From NCBI GenBank assembly GCA_002343505.1, contig DDQZ01000046.1:2484-66483 (forward strand): a DNA stretch of 64,000 nt. The letters run 5' to 3'. Of the stretch, positions 8,135-18,100 are shown piece by piece. The position numbers and the translations under genes were made by a program. Below the pieces are notes generated by a model. It made no database searches, was not told the origin of the DNA, and saw nothing but the letters and a program-made list of their open reading frames with translations. The stretch is from Verrucomicrobiaceae bacterium UBA2429 (GTDB taxonomy: Bacteria > Verrucomicrobiota > Verrucomicrobiia > Verrucomicrobiales > Verrucomicrobiaceae). Each line of letters begins with the position of its first letter. The stretch's first letter is position 1.

Positions 8135-10462
8135 ATGAACCCCCAGACCGAAACCACCCTCCGCTTCACCGGTGACCACCCGGTGGCCGCCGTCTGGGCG
8201 GCGGCGCTGGGGCTGGCGCTGCTCATGTGGCTGCTCTACCGGCGGGAGGCGCGCCTGCACGCGGGCCGGTGGGCCTGGCTGCCGGGTCTGCTGCGCTCGG
8301 CGGCGGTGTTCATCCTCGTGCTGGCACTGTCGGGGCCGGTGCTGCGGCATGAGACCACGCGGCGCCAGCTCGGTCGCGTCATTTTCGCCGTGGACTCCTC
8401 CGCCAGCATGAAGCTGGAGGACGAGACGGACGGCGCCGTGGAGTCCGGCGCGGCGCGGCAAAACGCCACCCGCCATGCCCGGGCGGAGAGGCTGCTGCTC
8501 GGCGGCGCGGTGCCGCTGCTGAAAAAAATCACCGAAAGCCAGGACGCCGAGTTGGTGCTCCTGCGCGGCCAGCAGGCGCAGCGCCTGTGGTGGCACCGTC
8601 TGGGCGGCAAGGACACGCCCGGCCCCATGCCCGCCGCCTTTGACCTGCCCTCTGACGCGCCGCTGACCAGTCTCGACACCGCCCTGCGCGAGGCGCTAGG
8701 CACGCCCGCGCCCGGCACAGCCCTGGTCGTGCTCACCGACGGCCAGCACAACGCCCCCGGCTCGCCCGAGGAGTTCGCCGGAGCCATGAAGGAGGCCGGC
8801 ATCCCCGTCTTCACCATCGGCTTCGGCGTGGAGACGCCTCCGCCCGACCTCAGCGTCCTCAACGTCATCACGCCCGAGTCCGTCTTCGCCCAGGAGAACC
8901 TCCAGGGCCGTGTCATCCTGGGCGACTCCCTCCCTCCCGGCACCCCGTGCAACCTCCGCGTGGTCAGCGCCGGGCGCGTGCTCTGGGAGCGGAATTTCAG
9001 CGCCGAAGGCAAAGGTGAGCGGCGCTTTGACTTCAGCTTCCCCGTCAAGGACCTGCCGCCCGCGCCCGCCACCGAGCTCGACAAAACCCTGCGCCTGCTC
9101 ACCGTCCAGACCGCCGTGGCCGGCGAGCGCTCCAGCATCGAAAAAACCCGCTCCAACAACAGCCGCGAGGTGGCCCTGCACCTCCTGGAGCGCAAACGCC
9201 GCGCGCTCATCCTCGACGGCCGCCCGCGCTGGGAGACGCGCTACCTCCACAACCACTTCGACCGCGACGAGCGCTGGCAGGTGAGCATGCTGCTCGACGA
9301 CCCTGGCGAGGCCGCCGCCGCCGCGCCCCTGCTCAAGGACTTCCCCAGGACCAGGGAGGATCTCTTCCAGCACGACCTCGTCATTCTCGGCGACGCCGCC
9401 CCCTCGCGCTTCAGCGCTCCGCAGCTCGACTGGCTCGTCGAGTTCGTCGAAAAGCGCGGCGGCGGCCTCATCCTCGTGGACGGCGCGCGCGGCCACCTGC
9501 GCGCCTGGGCCGCGGGCAAGACCGCGCCCCTCGTTCCCGTGCAATGGCTGGCCGGCGGCGGCGAGCGCGCGCCCCTGCGCTGGCAGCTCACTCCAGAGGG
9601 GGAAAACCAGGCCGCCCTCCGTCTCAGCGACTCCGCCAGCGCGAACTCCAGCCTCTGGCCCGCGCTGCCTGAGATGACCTGGGCCGCGCGTGTCAGCGCG
9701 CAGCCCGGCGCCCTCACGCTCGCCGCCCTGCGCCAGGGCGCCGGCGGCGCGGCCCAGCCCGGCGCGGTCTTCCGCCAGCTCGGCGCCGGCGCGGTGCTCT
9801 ACCTGGCCAGCGACGACCTCTGGCGCTGGCGCTTCCAGGTGGCCGACCTCTATCACCAGCGCCTGTGGATGCAGCTCGCCGCATGGATTGCCGCGCCGCC
9901 TTTCCAGGCGGAAAACGACCGCGTCTCCATCGGCGCGGACCGCCTGCGCCATCTGCCGGGAGAGACCGCTGAAATCCGCGTCCGCCTGCGCGATGCCGAT
10001 GGCGCGCTCATTTCCAGCGCCCAGCCGCGCGCCATCCTCATCCATGAGGGGCGGGAAATCGCCACACTGACGCTTGAACCCGATCCCACGCACTACGGCA
10101 TCTACCGCGCCACCACCCCGCCGCTGAAAGCGGGCGCCTACGAAGTGGCCGTGGCCGAAGGCCCCGCCGCCGCGCGCGCCGAACCGCGCCTCTCCCTGCG
10201 CGTGGCCGACACCGGCAGCACCGAGTGGGCCAGCCTGACCATGAACCGCCCGCTGCTTGAGGCGGTGGCCTCCGCGTCCGGCGGGCGCTTCCTGCGCGAG
10301 GAGCAGGCCGCCACCGACCTGCCGAACCTGCTCCAGGCCATAGACCGCCGCCAGACCACCGTGCGCGAGACAAACCTGTGGTCGAGCTGGTGGTGGTTCG
10401 GCGCGGTGATCTGCCTGCTCACCGCCGAGTGGCTGCTGCGCAAAAAGCTGCGGCTTGTCTGA
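8135..10462 (+). CDS. Membrane protein with von Willebrand factor A domain
   Basis: About 775 aa from the ATG at 8135; the frame stays open upstream but only through another gene and a repeat. Two N-terminal membrane segments (~20-37 and ~52-72) precede a VWA domain. Its MIDAS motif is visible as DSSASM (~residue 88) with LTDGQHN (~residue 200). The middle region (~350-560) resembles the glutamine-amidotransferase-like domain found in such proteins, and one C-terminal membrane helix (WWWFGAVICLLTAEWLL) closes it. Proteins of this layout are common in Verrucomicrobia and Planctomycetes, often near MoxR/DUF58 genes, which are not seen here. Role unknown; possibly envelope-complex assembly. Confidence 0.85.
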   Translation: MNPQTETTLRFTGDHPVAAVWAAALGLALLMWLLYRREARLHAGRWAWLPGLLRSAAVFILVLALSGPVLRHETTRRQLGRVIFAVDSSASMKLEDETDGAVESGAARQNATRHARAERLLLGGAVPLLKKITESQDAELVLLRGQQAQRLWWHRLGGKDTPGPMPAAFDLPSDAPLTSLDTALREALGTPAPGTALVVLTDGQHNAPGSPEEFAGAMKEAGIPVFTIGFGVETPPPDLSVLNVITPESVFAQENLQGRVILGDSLPPGTPCNLRVVSAGRVLWERNFSAEGKGERRFDFSFPVKDLPPAPATELDKTLRLLTVQTAVAGERSSIEKTRSNNSREVALHLLERKRRALILDGRPRWETRYLHNHFDRDERWQVSMLLDDPGEAAAAAPLLKDFPRTREDLFQHDLVILGDAAPSRFSAPQLDWLVEFVEKRGGGLILVDGARGHLRAWAAGKTAPLVPVQWLAGGGERAPLRWQLTPEGENQAALRLSDSASANSSLWPALPEMTWAARVSAQPGALTLAALRQGAGGAAQPGAVFRQLGAGAVLYLASDDLWRWRFQVADLYHQRLWMQLAAWIAAPPFQAENDRVSIGADRLRHLPGETAEIRVRLRDADGALISSAQPRAILIHEGREIATLTLEPDPTHYGIYRATTPPLKAGAYEVAVAEGPAAARAEPRLSLRVADTGSTEWASLTMNRPLLEAVASASGGRFLREEQAATDLPNLLQAIDRRQTTVRETNLWSSWWWFGAVICLLTAEWLLRKKLRLV

Positions 10463-10556
10463 CCCTCCACAGGCAAAACCCGCGCCACCTTCCCTGTTGA
10501 CAGTTACCTTGAATCAGGAAAGTGACACTCAGCCGGTTCAACCAGCCGCACATGCC

Positions 10557-10907
10557 ATGATCGAAGGAATCCAAGCCACCGTCAGCGCCGAGGAACTGCG
10601 CGAACTCTGCCTCAAACACGCGCGCCAGCACGAGGCCAGCGTGCAGCAGTTGACCCGCGAACTGGAAGGCGGCAAGGGCCGCAAAAAGAAGACCAGGACC
10701 CGCCGCGAGATGGAGGACGACACCCTCAACCTCATCGGCTACCACTCGAACAAGGCGCTGGAGATGAAGTTCTTCGCCGACCATCTGGAGCCGGGGGAAA
10801 AATACATGCTCGATCGCAACGACCTCTGCCAGCTCGGCATCATCCAGGAGGACCGGGAGTTCAACCGCGGATGGTCGGACCCCTTCGAAGACGAGATTCC
10901 CTTTTGA
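10557..10907 (+). CDS. Hypothetical protein, charged, soluble
   Basis: About 116 aa from the ATG at 10557. It is not recognised. The N-terminal half is helical and charged, with a basic GGKGRKKKTRTRREM stretch near residue 45; the C-terminus is acidic (SDPFEDEIPF). No signal peptide or membrane segment. A fragment of the MITE-like repeat (CAGGCAAAACCCGCGCCAC) lies upstream near 10470. The frame is open from 10455, but the residues before the chosen start have no helical character and include that repeat. Confidence 0.6.
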   Translation: MIEGIQATVSAEELRELCLKHARQHEASVQQLTRELEGGKGRKKKTRTRREMEDDTLNLIGYHSNKALEMKFFADHLEPGEKYMLDRNDLCQLGIIQEDREFNRGWSDPFEDEIPF

Positions 10908-10940
10908 CACCGCCGCGGCAGCCAGCCAGACGGCGCGCGC

Positions 10941-11393
10941 TCAGCGCCGCTGCCGCGCCGCCTCATAAAGCGTGATGGCCACGGCGGTCGAAAGGTTCAG
11001 GCTGCGCGCGCCGGGCCGCATGGGGATGTGCCACGACGCGCCCGGATGCCGCTCCAGAATGGACGGCGGGATGCCGCGCGTCTCCGGCCCGTAGACCAGG
11101 CACAGCTCGCCCGCTCCGGAAAAATCCGCCTCCCAGTGCGGCCGCTCCCCCTGGCACTCGATGAAGGCCATCCGCGCCCCGCCATGCTCCCGCTCGAAGT
11201 CCTCCCACCCCTCCCACACGCGCACATCCACTTGATGCCAGTAGTCCAGCCCGCTGCGTTTGAGGTACTTGTCCTCCAGGCTGAAGCCGAGAGGCTTGAT
11301 CAAATGCAGCCGCGCCCCCGCAGCCAGGCACAGCCTGCCCACCGCCCCCGTGTTGTGCGGGATCTCCGGCTGGTAGAGGACGACATGGAGCAT
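10941..11393 (-). CDS. trmL: tRNA (cytidine(34)-2'-O)-methyltransferase
   Basis: About 150 aa, the normal size for TrmL (YibK). It is a SPOUT-class enzyme that 2'-O-methylates the wobble nucleotide of tRNA-Leu isoacceptors. The start MLHVVLYQPEIPHNTGAVGR matches the family N-terminus. The trefoil-knot motifs LVYGPETRGIP and IPMRPGARSLNLSTAVAI are present and form the S-adenosylmethionine site. An ATG 12 nt upstream is possible but less family-like. Confidence 0.95.
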   Translation of the reverse strand: MLHVVLYQPEIPHNTGAVGRLCLAAGARLHLIKPLGFSLEDKYLKRSGLDYWHQVDVRVWEGWEDFEREHGGARMAFIECQGERPHWEADFSGAGELCLVYGPETRGIPPSILERHPGASWHIPMRPGARSLNLSTAVAITLYEAARQRR

Positions 11394-11420
11394 GGGAGAG
11401 GCCAAGACCGGACTGCGGAC

Positions 11421-11488
11421 TTCGAAACTCCGAGTCGAAGTCGAAGCTCGATTCTGGGTGTCGAGCTTCGAGTCTGGATTTCGGATTT
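11421..11488. repeat. TTCGAA-rich intergenic repeat, copy 3
   Basis: TTCGAAACTCCGAGTCGAAG and related words fill the gap between the trmL start and the lsrF stop. It is composed like the tracts at 8041 and 23194. Confidence 0.6.
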
Positions 11489-12445
11489 TCAGCCCCCGGC
11501 CTTCAAGTCCTGGTACATCTGGAAGCCCTGCTCGGGCGTCAGGCCCTCGTGGACCACGCCGCGCACCGCCCGCATCATCGCCACCGGCGCGTCGCTCTGG
11601 AAGATGTTCCGGCCCATGTCCACCCCGCTGGCTCCCTGCTGGATGGCGTTGTGGCTCATCTTCAGCGCGTCGAGCTCCGGCAGCTTCTTGCCCCCCGCGA
11701 TCACGATGGGCACCGGGCAGCAGGAGGTGATCGTCTCAAACCCCTCGTCGGTGTAGTAGCACTTCACCACGTTGGCGCCCAGCTCCGCCATGATGCGCGT
11801 GGCCAGGCGGAAATACTGCGCGTTGCGCGCCATCGCCCGGCCCACGGCCACCACGCCCATCACCCCGATGCCGTAACGGCTGGCCCCGTCCACCAGGTCG
11901 GTGAGGTTTTTCAGGGACTGCCGCTCATACGCGCTGCCGATGAAGACCTGCACGGCCAGCACCGAGGCGTTGAGCCGGATGGCCTCCTCGATGCTCAGCG
12001 CGGTGCTTTCATTGGACAGGGGCTCGAAGCCGGGGCGCCCGAGCTTGAACTTCTTGTCGCCGATCTCGCCCTCCCATTCCTCAAACGGGCTGACCATGCT
12101 CGTGCCGCCCGAGGCGCGCAGGGCGATGGCCTTCTGCGTGCTGGCCGGGATGATGCTGCGCTGGATGCCGCGCGTGAGCATGAGGCAGTCCGCATAGGGT
12201 TCGAGCGGCAGGATGGTCTGGTCCACGCGCTCCAGGCCGGTGGTCGGTCCCTGGAAATAGCCGTGGTCGAAGGCCAGCATGACGGTGCGCCCGTCCCTGG
12301 GATTGAAGACCCTGGAGAGGCGGTTCTTCAGGCCCCAGTCATACTGGTGGGAGCCCTTGAGGAAAAAGCCGGGCGCCTCCTGGGGCACATGGGTGAAAAA
12401 TTCCTTCTCCTTCTTGTCTGCTGCGCTGGTGCTGAGGTCGGCCAT
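11489..12445 (-). CDS. lsrF: LsrF-like aldolase/thiolase, class I aldolase fold
   Basis: About 318 aa. It closely resembles LsrF, the thiolase that acts on 3-hydroxy-5-phosphonooxypentane-2,4-dione in autoinducer-2 breakdown. Distinctive stretches are [51 protein letters not shown] and [15 protein letters not shown]. The Lys in AGGKKLPE region and the Lys of [11 protein letters not shown] are candidate Schiff-base residues of the DeoC/FbaB fold. No lsrK, lsrR, lsrG or lsr transporter lies nearby, so it may serve a related sugar-phosphate reaction instead. The N-terminus is slightly longer than in E. coli LsrF. Confidence 0.85.
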   Translation of the reverse strand: MADLSTSAADKKEKEFFTHVPQEAPGFFLKGSHQYDWGLKNRLSRVFNPRDGRTVMLAFDHGYFQGPTTGLERVDQTILPLEPYADCLMLTRGIQRSIIPASTQKAIALRASGGTSMVSPFEEWEGEIGDKKFKLGRPGFEPLSNESTALSIEEAIRLNASVLAVQVFIGSAYERQSLKNLTDLVDGASRYGIGVMGVVAVGRAMARNAQYFRLATRIMAELGANVVKCYYTDEGFETITSCCPVPIVIAGGKKLPELDALKMSHNAIQQGASGVDMGRNIFQSDAPVAMMRAVRGVVHEGLTPEQGFQMYQDLKAGG

Positions 12446-12558
12446 GATGTGCGGTGGGTTGAATATTGAGCCGCCACATTGGACGGCTCCCCCGCCCGCG
12501 CAAGCCGCGCTTTGGCGCGCCCAGCAACCAGCCGCAGTGACGCGGAATGCGCGGCAGC

Positions 12559-12804
12559 ATGATCAACGTCACCGGCCGCGACACCTGGGAGATCCTGCGC
12601 GACCTCGGCGTGCCGGGCTGGAAACCGGCGGGCAAGTGCCGCTTCTCGAACGCGAAAAAGAGCGCAAGGTCAAAAGGCTCATCGTCGGCTGAGTCCCCAG
12701 CCCCGCCAAAGCCGCCGACGCCCCCGCGCGCTGAGCGCTCGGCCGCCAGCAAGGTCAAGCTTTCCGCACTGCGGACTCCCCGCCTGGTCGTATTTGAGAA
12801 CTAA
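12559..12804 (+). CDS. Small hypothetical ORF, doubtful
   Basis: About 81 aa from the ATG at 12559. The first ~35 residues ([20 protein letters not shown]) look protein-like and basic. The rest is Ser/Pro/Ala-rich low complexity that could be non-coding. No family is recognised and no strong ribosome site is seen. It may be spurious. Confidence 0.25.
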   Translation: MINVTGRDTWEILRDLGVPGWKPAGKCRFSNAKKSARSKGSSSAESPAPPKPPTPPRAERSAASKVKLSALRTPRLVVFEN

Positions 12805-12858
12805 CACAGCCGGCAGATAACGCAGCCCGCCATCCACATCATCCTTGTCCGCCACGGT

Positions 12859-13164
12859 TCACCTCACTTCCTCCCCCGCAAACGCGGCGAAGGTTTTCCG
12901 CAACCGGTGGATGCGAGTCTTCAAAGCGACCGCGCTCGCCCCGAGTTCCAGCCGCCAGCCATGACTGCCGCTCGCACCAGTCCCTCGTTCCTCGAAGCTC
13001 CGCCAAAAGACTTTCTTTGAAAACGGCACCCGGCACTCGACCACACGGCATTCCTTGCAACAGATCCCGCAGACCTCGCAGTACCCGAAGCTGTCCATCA
13101 AGCACACCACCGCCGCGCCTGACAGCAAAAGCAGGGCCAAAAGAATGAGGCGGAGGCGGGGCAT
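12859..13164 (-). CDS. Small Cys-rich exported or membrane-anchored protein
   Basis: About 101 aa from the ATG at 13164. An N-terminal hydrophobic helix (LRLILLALLLLSGAAVVCLM) is followed at once by a cysteine cluster, CEVCGICCKECRVVEC, with seven cysteines in sixteen residues. The C-terminal part is basic. The cluster suggests zinc or another metal, or disulfides if exported. The family is not recognised. It stands alone between repeats and an accessory gene. Confidence 0.55.
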   Translation of the reverse strand: MPRLRLILLALLLLSGAAVVCLMDSFGYCEVCGICCKECRVVECRVPFSKKVFWRSFEERGTGASGSHGWRLELGASAVALKTRIHRLRKTFAAFAGEEVR

Positions 13165-13531
13165 GATGGCAAAGCGGTAGAGGACACTTTCTCCGGCATG
13201 ACGCACGCCTCCGGACCTTGAGTATCACGATCAGGTCGCTCAGAAAACGGACTTCATCGTCAACTGATTCGCCCGCGCCTTCTGGAGCGCCACCACGCCC
13301 CGCGTCCGCAAGGCTCTGCTGCTCCGCGCGACGGAGAAAGCCTGTCGCACCTGCGTGAAGGGCGTCGTCACGGGCAAGTTGGAGGGCTGCGGAGATGGAG
13401 AGGAAGGATTCAATGCGCGAATGATGCTTCACCCAGCCCCGACTGTCAAAACCGGACTCGCAGGGGCAGGAGGGCGGACTGGCTCTTGCGCATGAAATCG
13501 GAGCCCTGATGTCTGGAAGGTTTTACCCGCA

Positions 13532-13605
13532 GATTCAAGGAGGCCCACAGATTTTTTCAGAAAGAATGCCACTCCAAAAAATCAATCTGTGGGCCTCCCT
13601 GAATC
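13532..13605. repeat. 22-bp inverted repeat, long hairpin
   Basis: The left arm is 13532-13553 and the right arm 13584-13605. The arms pair over 22 bp with one mismatch, around a 30-nt loop. The core word is GGCCCACAGATT or its complement. The word ATCTGTGGG is repeated just after the right arm, giving extra partial symmetry. It could act as a terminator-like or mobile palindromic element. Confidence 0.75.
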
Positions 13606-13700
13606 TGTGGGAGATCAAAGGGGCGCGATGCCTTTGAAGATCGCGAGGCAACTGTCTCCGTCAGGCGCCGAGGCGTTGCCATGGGGACGTTCGGGTGACG

Positions 13701-13817
13701 GAACCCCGGTGGGGTTCGTGATCGGGGATCGGGGGTGGTGGGGAGGGCGCAGGTCCCAGGAGAGCGCTCGCTATCGCTCGGCACTCCTGGGCTGCATGAT
13801 GCAAGCCCGTTGGGCTT
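13701..13817. repeat. Three-hairpin element
   Basis: Three small stem-loops in a row: GAACCCC-GGT-GGGGTTC (13701-13717), CCCAGGAG with CTCCTGGG (13755-13791), and AAGCCC-GTT-GGGCTT (13803-13817). The middle arms enclose GCGCTCGCTATCGCTCG. From memory it resembles repetitive intergenic elements of planctomycetes and verrucomicrobia; this was not checked. Confidence 0.55.
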
Positions 13818-13869
13818 GGAAGTGATATTTTTACTTCGGTGATGTCTTCTTGCGGTAAACTCAGTTTGA

Positions 13870-15147
13870 ATGGACCCTGGCCGAAAATCATATCCTTTGC
13901 CGCTAGAATCCCTGCCGGGGCTCGAGCTTGAACATCACATAAGCGACCTCATTCTTCTCGAAGAGTTTTGCAGCAACTGTGGCATTCAAACAGCCAATAC
14001 GAGGCTTCAGCGATACAAGGACTACTTGTGCTGGACTGCTGCCGAGAAGGGGCTGCACAGTGGAGAAGCTTTTTTCAAGAACGCAAAACAACATCCATTC
14101 AAGAGTCCGATAGACTGGTACCTTTATGTGTTACGTGAAGTTCACGAATTAATGTGGATTGTGAAAGGTCTGAAAATGCACATGCCCAAGGGCGCAGAAG
14201 GAAAATTGCGAACTATAGTTGGAGGGTCTGATTTCGCTGCCCTGGACTCAAATTCACAATCCAGAAATCTTCAGTTCGAGTTGAGAATAGCCAGCTATTT
14301 TTGCCAAGCCGGATGTGAGGTCGATTTAAGCAGCAAAACAGACATCATTGCCACCAAAGGAAGATTCGCCTTTTTCGTGGAATGCAAAAGAGTTGGAAGC
14401 TCAAGCCAAGCAACGAAGAGATTGTCAGAGGCCGTCAAACAGCTTCTCCATCGCATGCCTCAGCGACACCAGGGCAAATTGGCATTTGGCTGTGTGACCG
14501 CTGATATAACGAAAGCCGCCTTTCAACATAACGGGCTAACATTTGCATTCACGAGTGATCACGCAAAGCACGTAATTCAGGAAAAGCTTTTGGAAATGGT
14601 AAACGAAATCGATTTCAAATCTGTGTTTAATTCAGGCGACCGATTACTACGATGCTTTTTTCAGATACATATTCCTTCGCTAATCATCCACCCGCCAACC
14701 ACGAGCACAAGGTTCTCATCGTATTGTCTGGACAATGCGTTACCAGGCTGCCGCAGGTGGTTTGCCGCTCGAATGCTGCACAATATTTTCGAGGTGGGTC
14801 GAATCAGGGACCAGCGTTCCCTTCCAGCGCAGGCTTTGGTTCCGCGCTCCACACTTGATATACCTAAAGGCACTACCTTTTGGATTGATGAAGATGTATT
14901 TCAGGAGGCGTTGGCGAGCCGAACCGTGCAAGGACGAAAAGATGCCGACATGATAGCTCTAATAAACATGAACGGGGTAGAAACCATGTTCAGCGTTTTT
15001 GAGTTACAGCAACGCTTGTCGAGAACAACAAATATAGAATGGGAGAAGTGGGCTACTGACAAGAATCTAGCGAGACTAGAACTCGTCGCTGGCATGTACA
15101 TGCGACGATATCCTTACGAAGACACCGAAGACAAACATCAAGGATAG
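13870..15147 (+). CDS. PD-(D/E)XK nuclease-like protein, accessory
   Basis: About 425 aa, not assigned to a named family. Residues ~135-185 match the PD-(D/E)XK nuclease core: a Glu in RNLQFELRIASYF, then GCEVDLSSKTDIIA with the catalytic Asp, then FAFFVECKR with the E-x-K pair. The N-terminal ~120 residues are helical, with two cysteines in FCSNCGIQ. The C-terminal half has no recognised motif. Codon and base use are clearly AT-richer than neighbours, pointing to recent transfer. It stands alone, with no methyltransferase or helicase beside it. A lone defence nuclease or a transposon-linked nuclease are both possible. Confidence 0.6.
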   Translation: MDPGRKSYPLPLESLPGLELEHHISDLILLEEFCSNCGIQTANTRLQRYKDYLCWTAAEKGLHSGEAFFKNAKQHPFKSPIDWYLYVLREVHELMWIVKGLKMHMPKGAEGKLRTIVGGSDFAALDSNSQSRNLQFELRIASYFCQAGCEVDLSSKTDIIATKGRFAFFVECKRVGSSSQATKRLSEAVKQLLHRMPQRHQGKLAFGCVTADITKAAFQHNGLTFAFTSDHAKHVIQEKLLEMVNEIDFKSVFNSGDRLLRCFFQIHIPSLIIHPPTTSTRFSSYCLDNALPGCRRWFAARMLHNIFEVGRIRDQRSLPAQALVPRSTLDIPKGTTFWIDEDVFQEALASRTVQGRKDADMIALINMNGVETMFSVFELQQRLSRTTNIEWEKWATDKNLARLELVAGMYMRRYPYEDTEDKHQG

Positions 15148-15154
15148 CCAAAGC

Positions 15155-18100
15155 TCACTTCACCAGCCTCACCAGCAGATCCTTGCTCTCGACGCTTTCG
15201 CCGATTTTGACGCAGATCTCGCTGACGGTGCCGGCGGTCGGTGAGGCGACGGCGGCGAACATTTTCATGGCCTCCAACGTGAGCAGGGTTTCGCCTTCCT
15301 TCACTTTTTGACCGACGCTGACGGCGATGCTGGCGACCATGCCGGGCATGGGGGCGCCGACTTGGCTGCTGTCGGCGGGATCGGCCTTGGTCTTGGTGAC
15401 GGCGTTTTTGGCGAGGGCCTTGTTCGTGACGGTGGTGTGGCGTGGGTAGCCGTTGAGCTCGAAGATGGCGGTCTGCTGGCCGGCGGCGTCGGGCTCGGTC
15501 ATGTTGAGGAGGCGGACGAAGAGCGTTTTGCCCTCCTCGAGGCTGATGTGGATCTCCTCCTTGTCGCGCAGGCCGTAGTAGTAGGCGGGCGTGGGCAGCA
15601 CGGAGACATCGCCGTGGGCTTTGCGGAAGTCGGCGAACTTCAGGAAGACATCGGGATACATGAGGTAGCTCCAGACATCGTCCTCGGTGGGGTCTTTCTT
15701 CAATTTGCCCTTCAGCTCGGCGCGGACGTCGGCGAGGTTGATCTTCGCGGCGTGGGTGCCGGGGCGGCCTTTGATGCGTTTGCCGTCCTTGCCGACGATG
15801 GCGTCGGCGAGCTTGTTCCACTTCTTGCGGCTGTCGGCGGCCTTGTTGGCCTCCATGCCGTAGAAAGGCTCGCCGAGCCAGCCTTCGAACATGCTGGTGA
15901 CATCCTTGCTCCACTTCGTGCCGGTGAGGTTGAAGATGTCGGCAGGCTTCACACCACGCGCGACGCACTCGATGGCGAGGTCGCCGACGACTTTGCTCGA
16001 TGGCGTGACTTTGACGATGTCGCCGCAGAGCTGGTTCACCTCGGCGTATGCGTGGGCGATCTCCGGCCAGCGCGGGCCGAAGCCCATGCCGATGGCTTGC
16101 TCTTTGAGATTCGTGTACTGGCCGCCGGGCATCTCGTGGAGATAAACCTCGGCGGTGCCGTAGGGCTCGGCGGTGTCGAAGGGTTTATAAAACGCACGCA
16201 CGGCAGCCCAGTAGTCGCTGAACTCCTGCAACGCCTCGGGATCGAGGCCGGTGTCGCGCGGCGTGTGCTGCATGGCGGCGACGAGCGAGTTCAAATTCGG
16301 CTGCGAGGTGCCGCCGGAGAGCGAGGAGATGGCCGCATCGACGACATCGACGCCAGCGAGCGAGGCCTCGAGGTAGCTCGATGCATTCAGGCCGCTGGTG
16401 TCATGCGTGTGGAAGTGAATCGGCAGGCCGACTTCATCCTTCAGTGCCTTCACGAGCTTCTTCGCGGCAAAGGGGCGGACGAGTCCGGCCATGTCTTTGA
16501 TGCAGAGCATGTGTGCTCCCATCTTTTCGAGCTCCTTGGCGAGGCGGACGTAGTATTGGAGGTCATACTTGTCGCGCTTCGGATCGAGGATGTCGCCGGT
16601 GTAGCAGAGCGTGCCTTCGCAGATGGATGTGGTGTCCTCGCGCACCGCTTCCATCGCGGCTTTGAGGTTCGGCAGGTAGTTCAGCGAGTCAAAGATGCGG
16701 AAGATGTCCATGCCGTTCTGCGCGGCATGTTTGATGAAGCCCTTCACCACGTTGTCCGGGTAGTTCGTGTAGCCGACGGCGTTCGAGCCGCGGAAGAGCA
16801 TCTGGAGCAGGATGTTCGGCACCTTTTCACGTATCTGGCGCAGGCGCTCCCACGGGTCCTCGCGCAGGAAGCGCATGCTCACGTCAAACGTGGCGCCGCC
16901 CCACATTTCGAGCGAGAAGAGGTTCGGCGTGCGGCGAGCGACCGCATCCGCGACGGCGAGCATGTCAAAGGTGCGCATGCGCGTGGCGAGCAGCGACTGA
17001 TGCGCGTCGCGCATCGTGGTGTCGGTGAGCAACAGGCGCTTTTGTCTGGCGACCCAGTCTTTGCAGAACTTCTCCGGCCCCATCTCGGTGAGCAGGTCCT
17101 TCGTGCCCTTCACGGGCGCGATGCGGTGGTCGTATTTCGGGATGGGCGGCGCGGTGAATGGCTTCTCGGGCTTGTGGCCCTTGGCGAAGGGGTTGCCATT
17201 GACGATGGTGTCCGCGAGGTAGTTAAGCAGCTTCGTGGCGCGGTCTTTGCGGGCGGTGAACTTGAGCAGGTCGGGGTTGTTATCAATGAAGCGGGTGGTG
17301 GCCTGGCCGGTCTTGAAGTCCGGGTGATGCACCACGTTCATGAGGAAGGGGATGTTCGTCTTCACGCCGCGGATGCGGAACTCGCGCAGACCGCGGTCCA
17401 TGCGGTCGAGCGCCTGCTGGTAGGTGCGGGCAAAGACGGTCATCTTCACCAGCATGGAGTCGTAGTAGGGCGTGACGACGGCGTTCGTGGCGCCCAGCGC
17501 ACCGTCCAGGCGCACGCCGAAGCCGCCGGGGCTGCGGTAGTTCAGGATGCGGCCAAAGTCGGGCGTGAAGGCGTTTTCGGGGTCCTCGGTGGTGATGCGG
17601 CACTGGATGGCGAAGCCGCTTTTCTCGATCTTCTCCTGCGGCGGCAGGCCGAGCGGCTCCTGGTGCATCTGATAGCCCTGCGCGATGAGGATCTGCGAGC
17701 GGACGATGTCGATGCTGGTGATCTCCTCCGTCACGGTGTGCTCCACCTGGATGCGCGGATTCATCTCAATGAAATACCACTCGCCCGTCTCGTGATCGAC
17801 GAGGAACTCGACCGTGCCGGCGTGCGTGTACTTCACTTCCTCCGCCAGCTTCACCGCCGCGTCGCAAAGACCGTCAATGATCTCCTGCTTCACGCCATAG
17901 CTCGGCGCCTGCTCGATCACCTTCTGGTGACGACGCTGCACCGAGCAGTCGCGCTCATGCAAATGCAGCACCGTGCCGTGTTTATCGGCCAAAATTTGCA
18001 CTTCGATGTGCTTCGCCTTGCCGACGAATTTTTCCAAAAACACCGCGCCATTGCCGAAAGCACGTTCCGCCTCGGTTTGCGCCTCATCGAGCAGCTTTTC

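Larger units (their letters stand above)
13165..13869. other. Gene-poor 0.7-kb stretch with hairpins
   Basis: No convincing gene was found in either strand; open frames here lack protein character. It holds a long inverted repeat (13532-13605) and a cluster of three hairpins (13701-13817), both listed separately. The last ~50 bases are AT-richer and likely contain the promoter of the next gene. Confidence 0.6.

Noticed and set aside
13190..13450. A possible decayed gene in the gene-poor stretch
   Set aside because: Frames on both strands are short or low-complexity and show no recognisable family.
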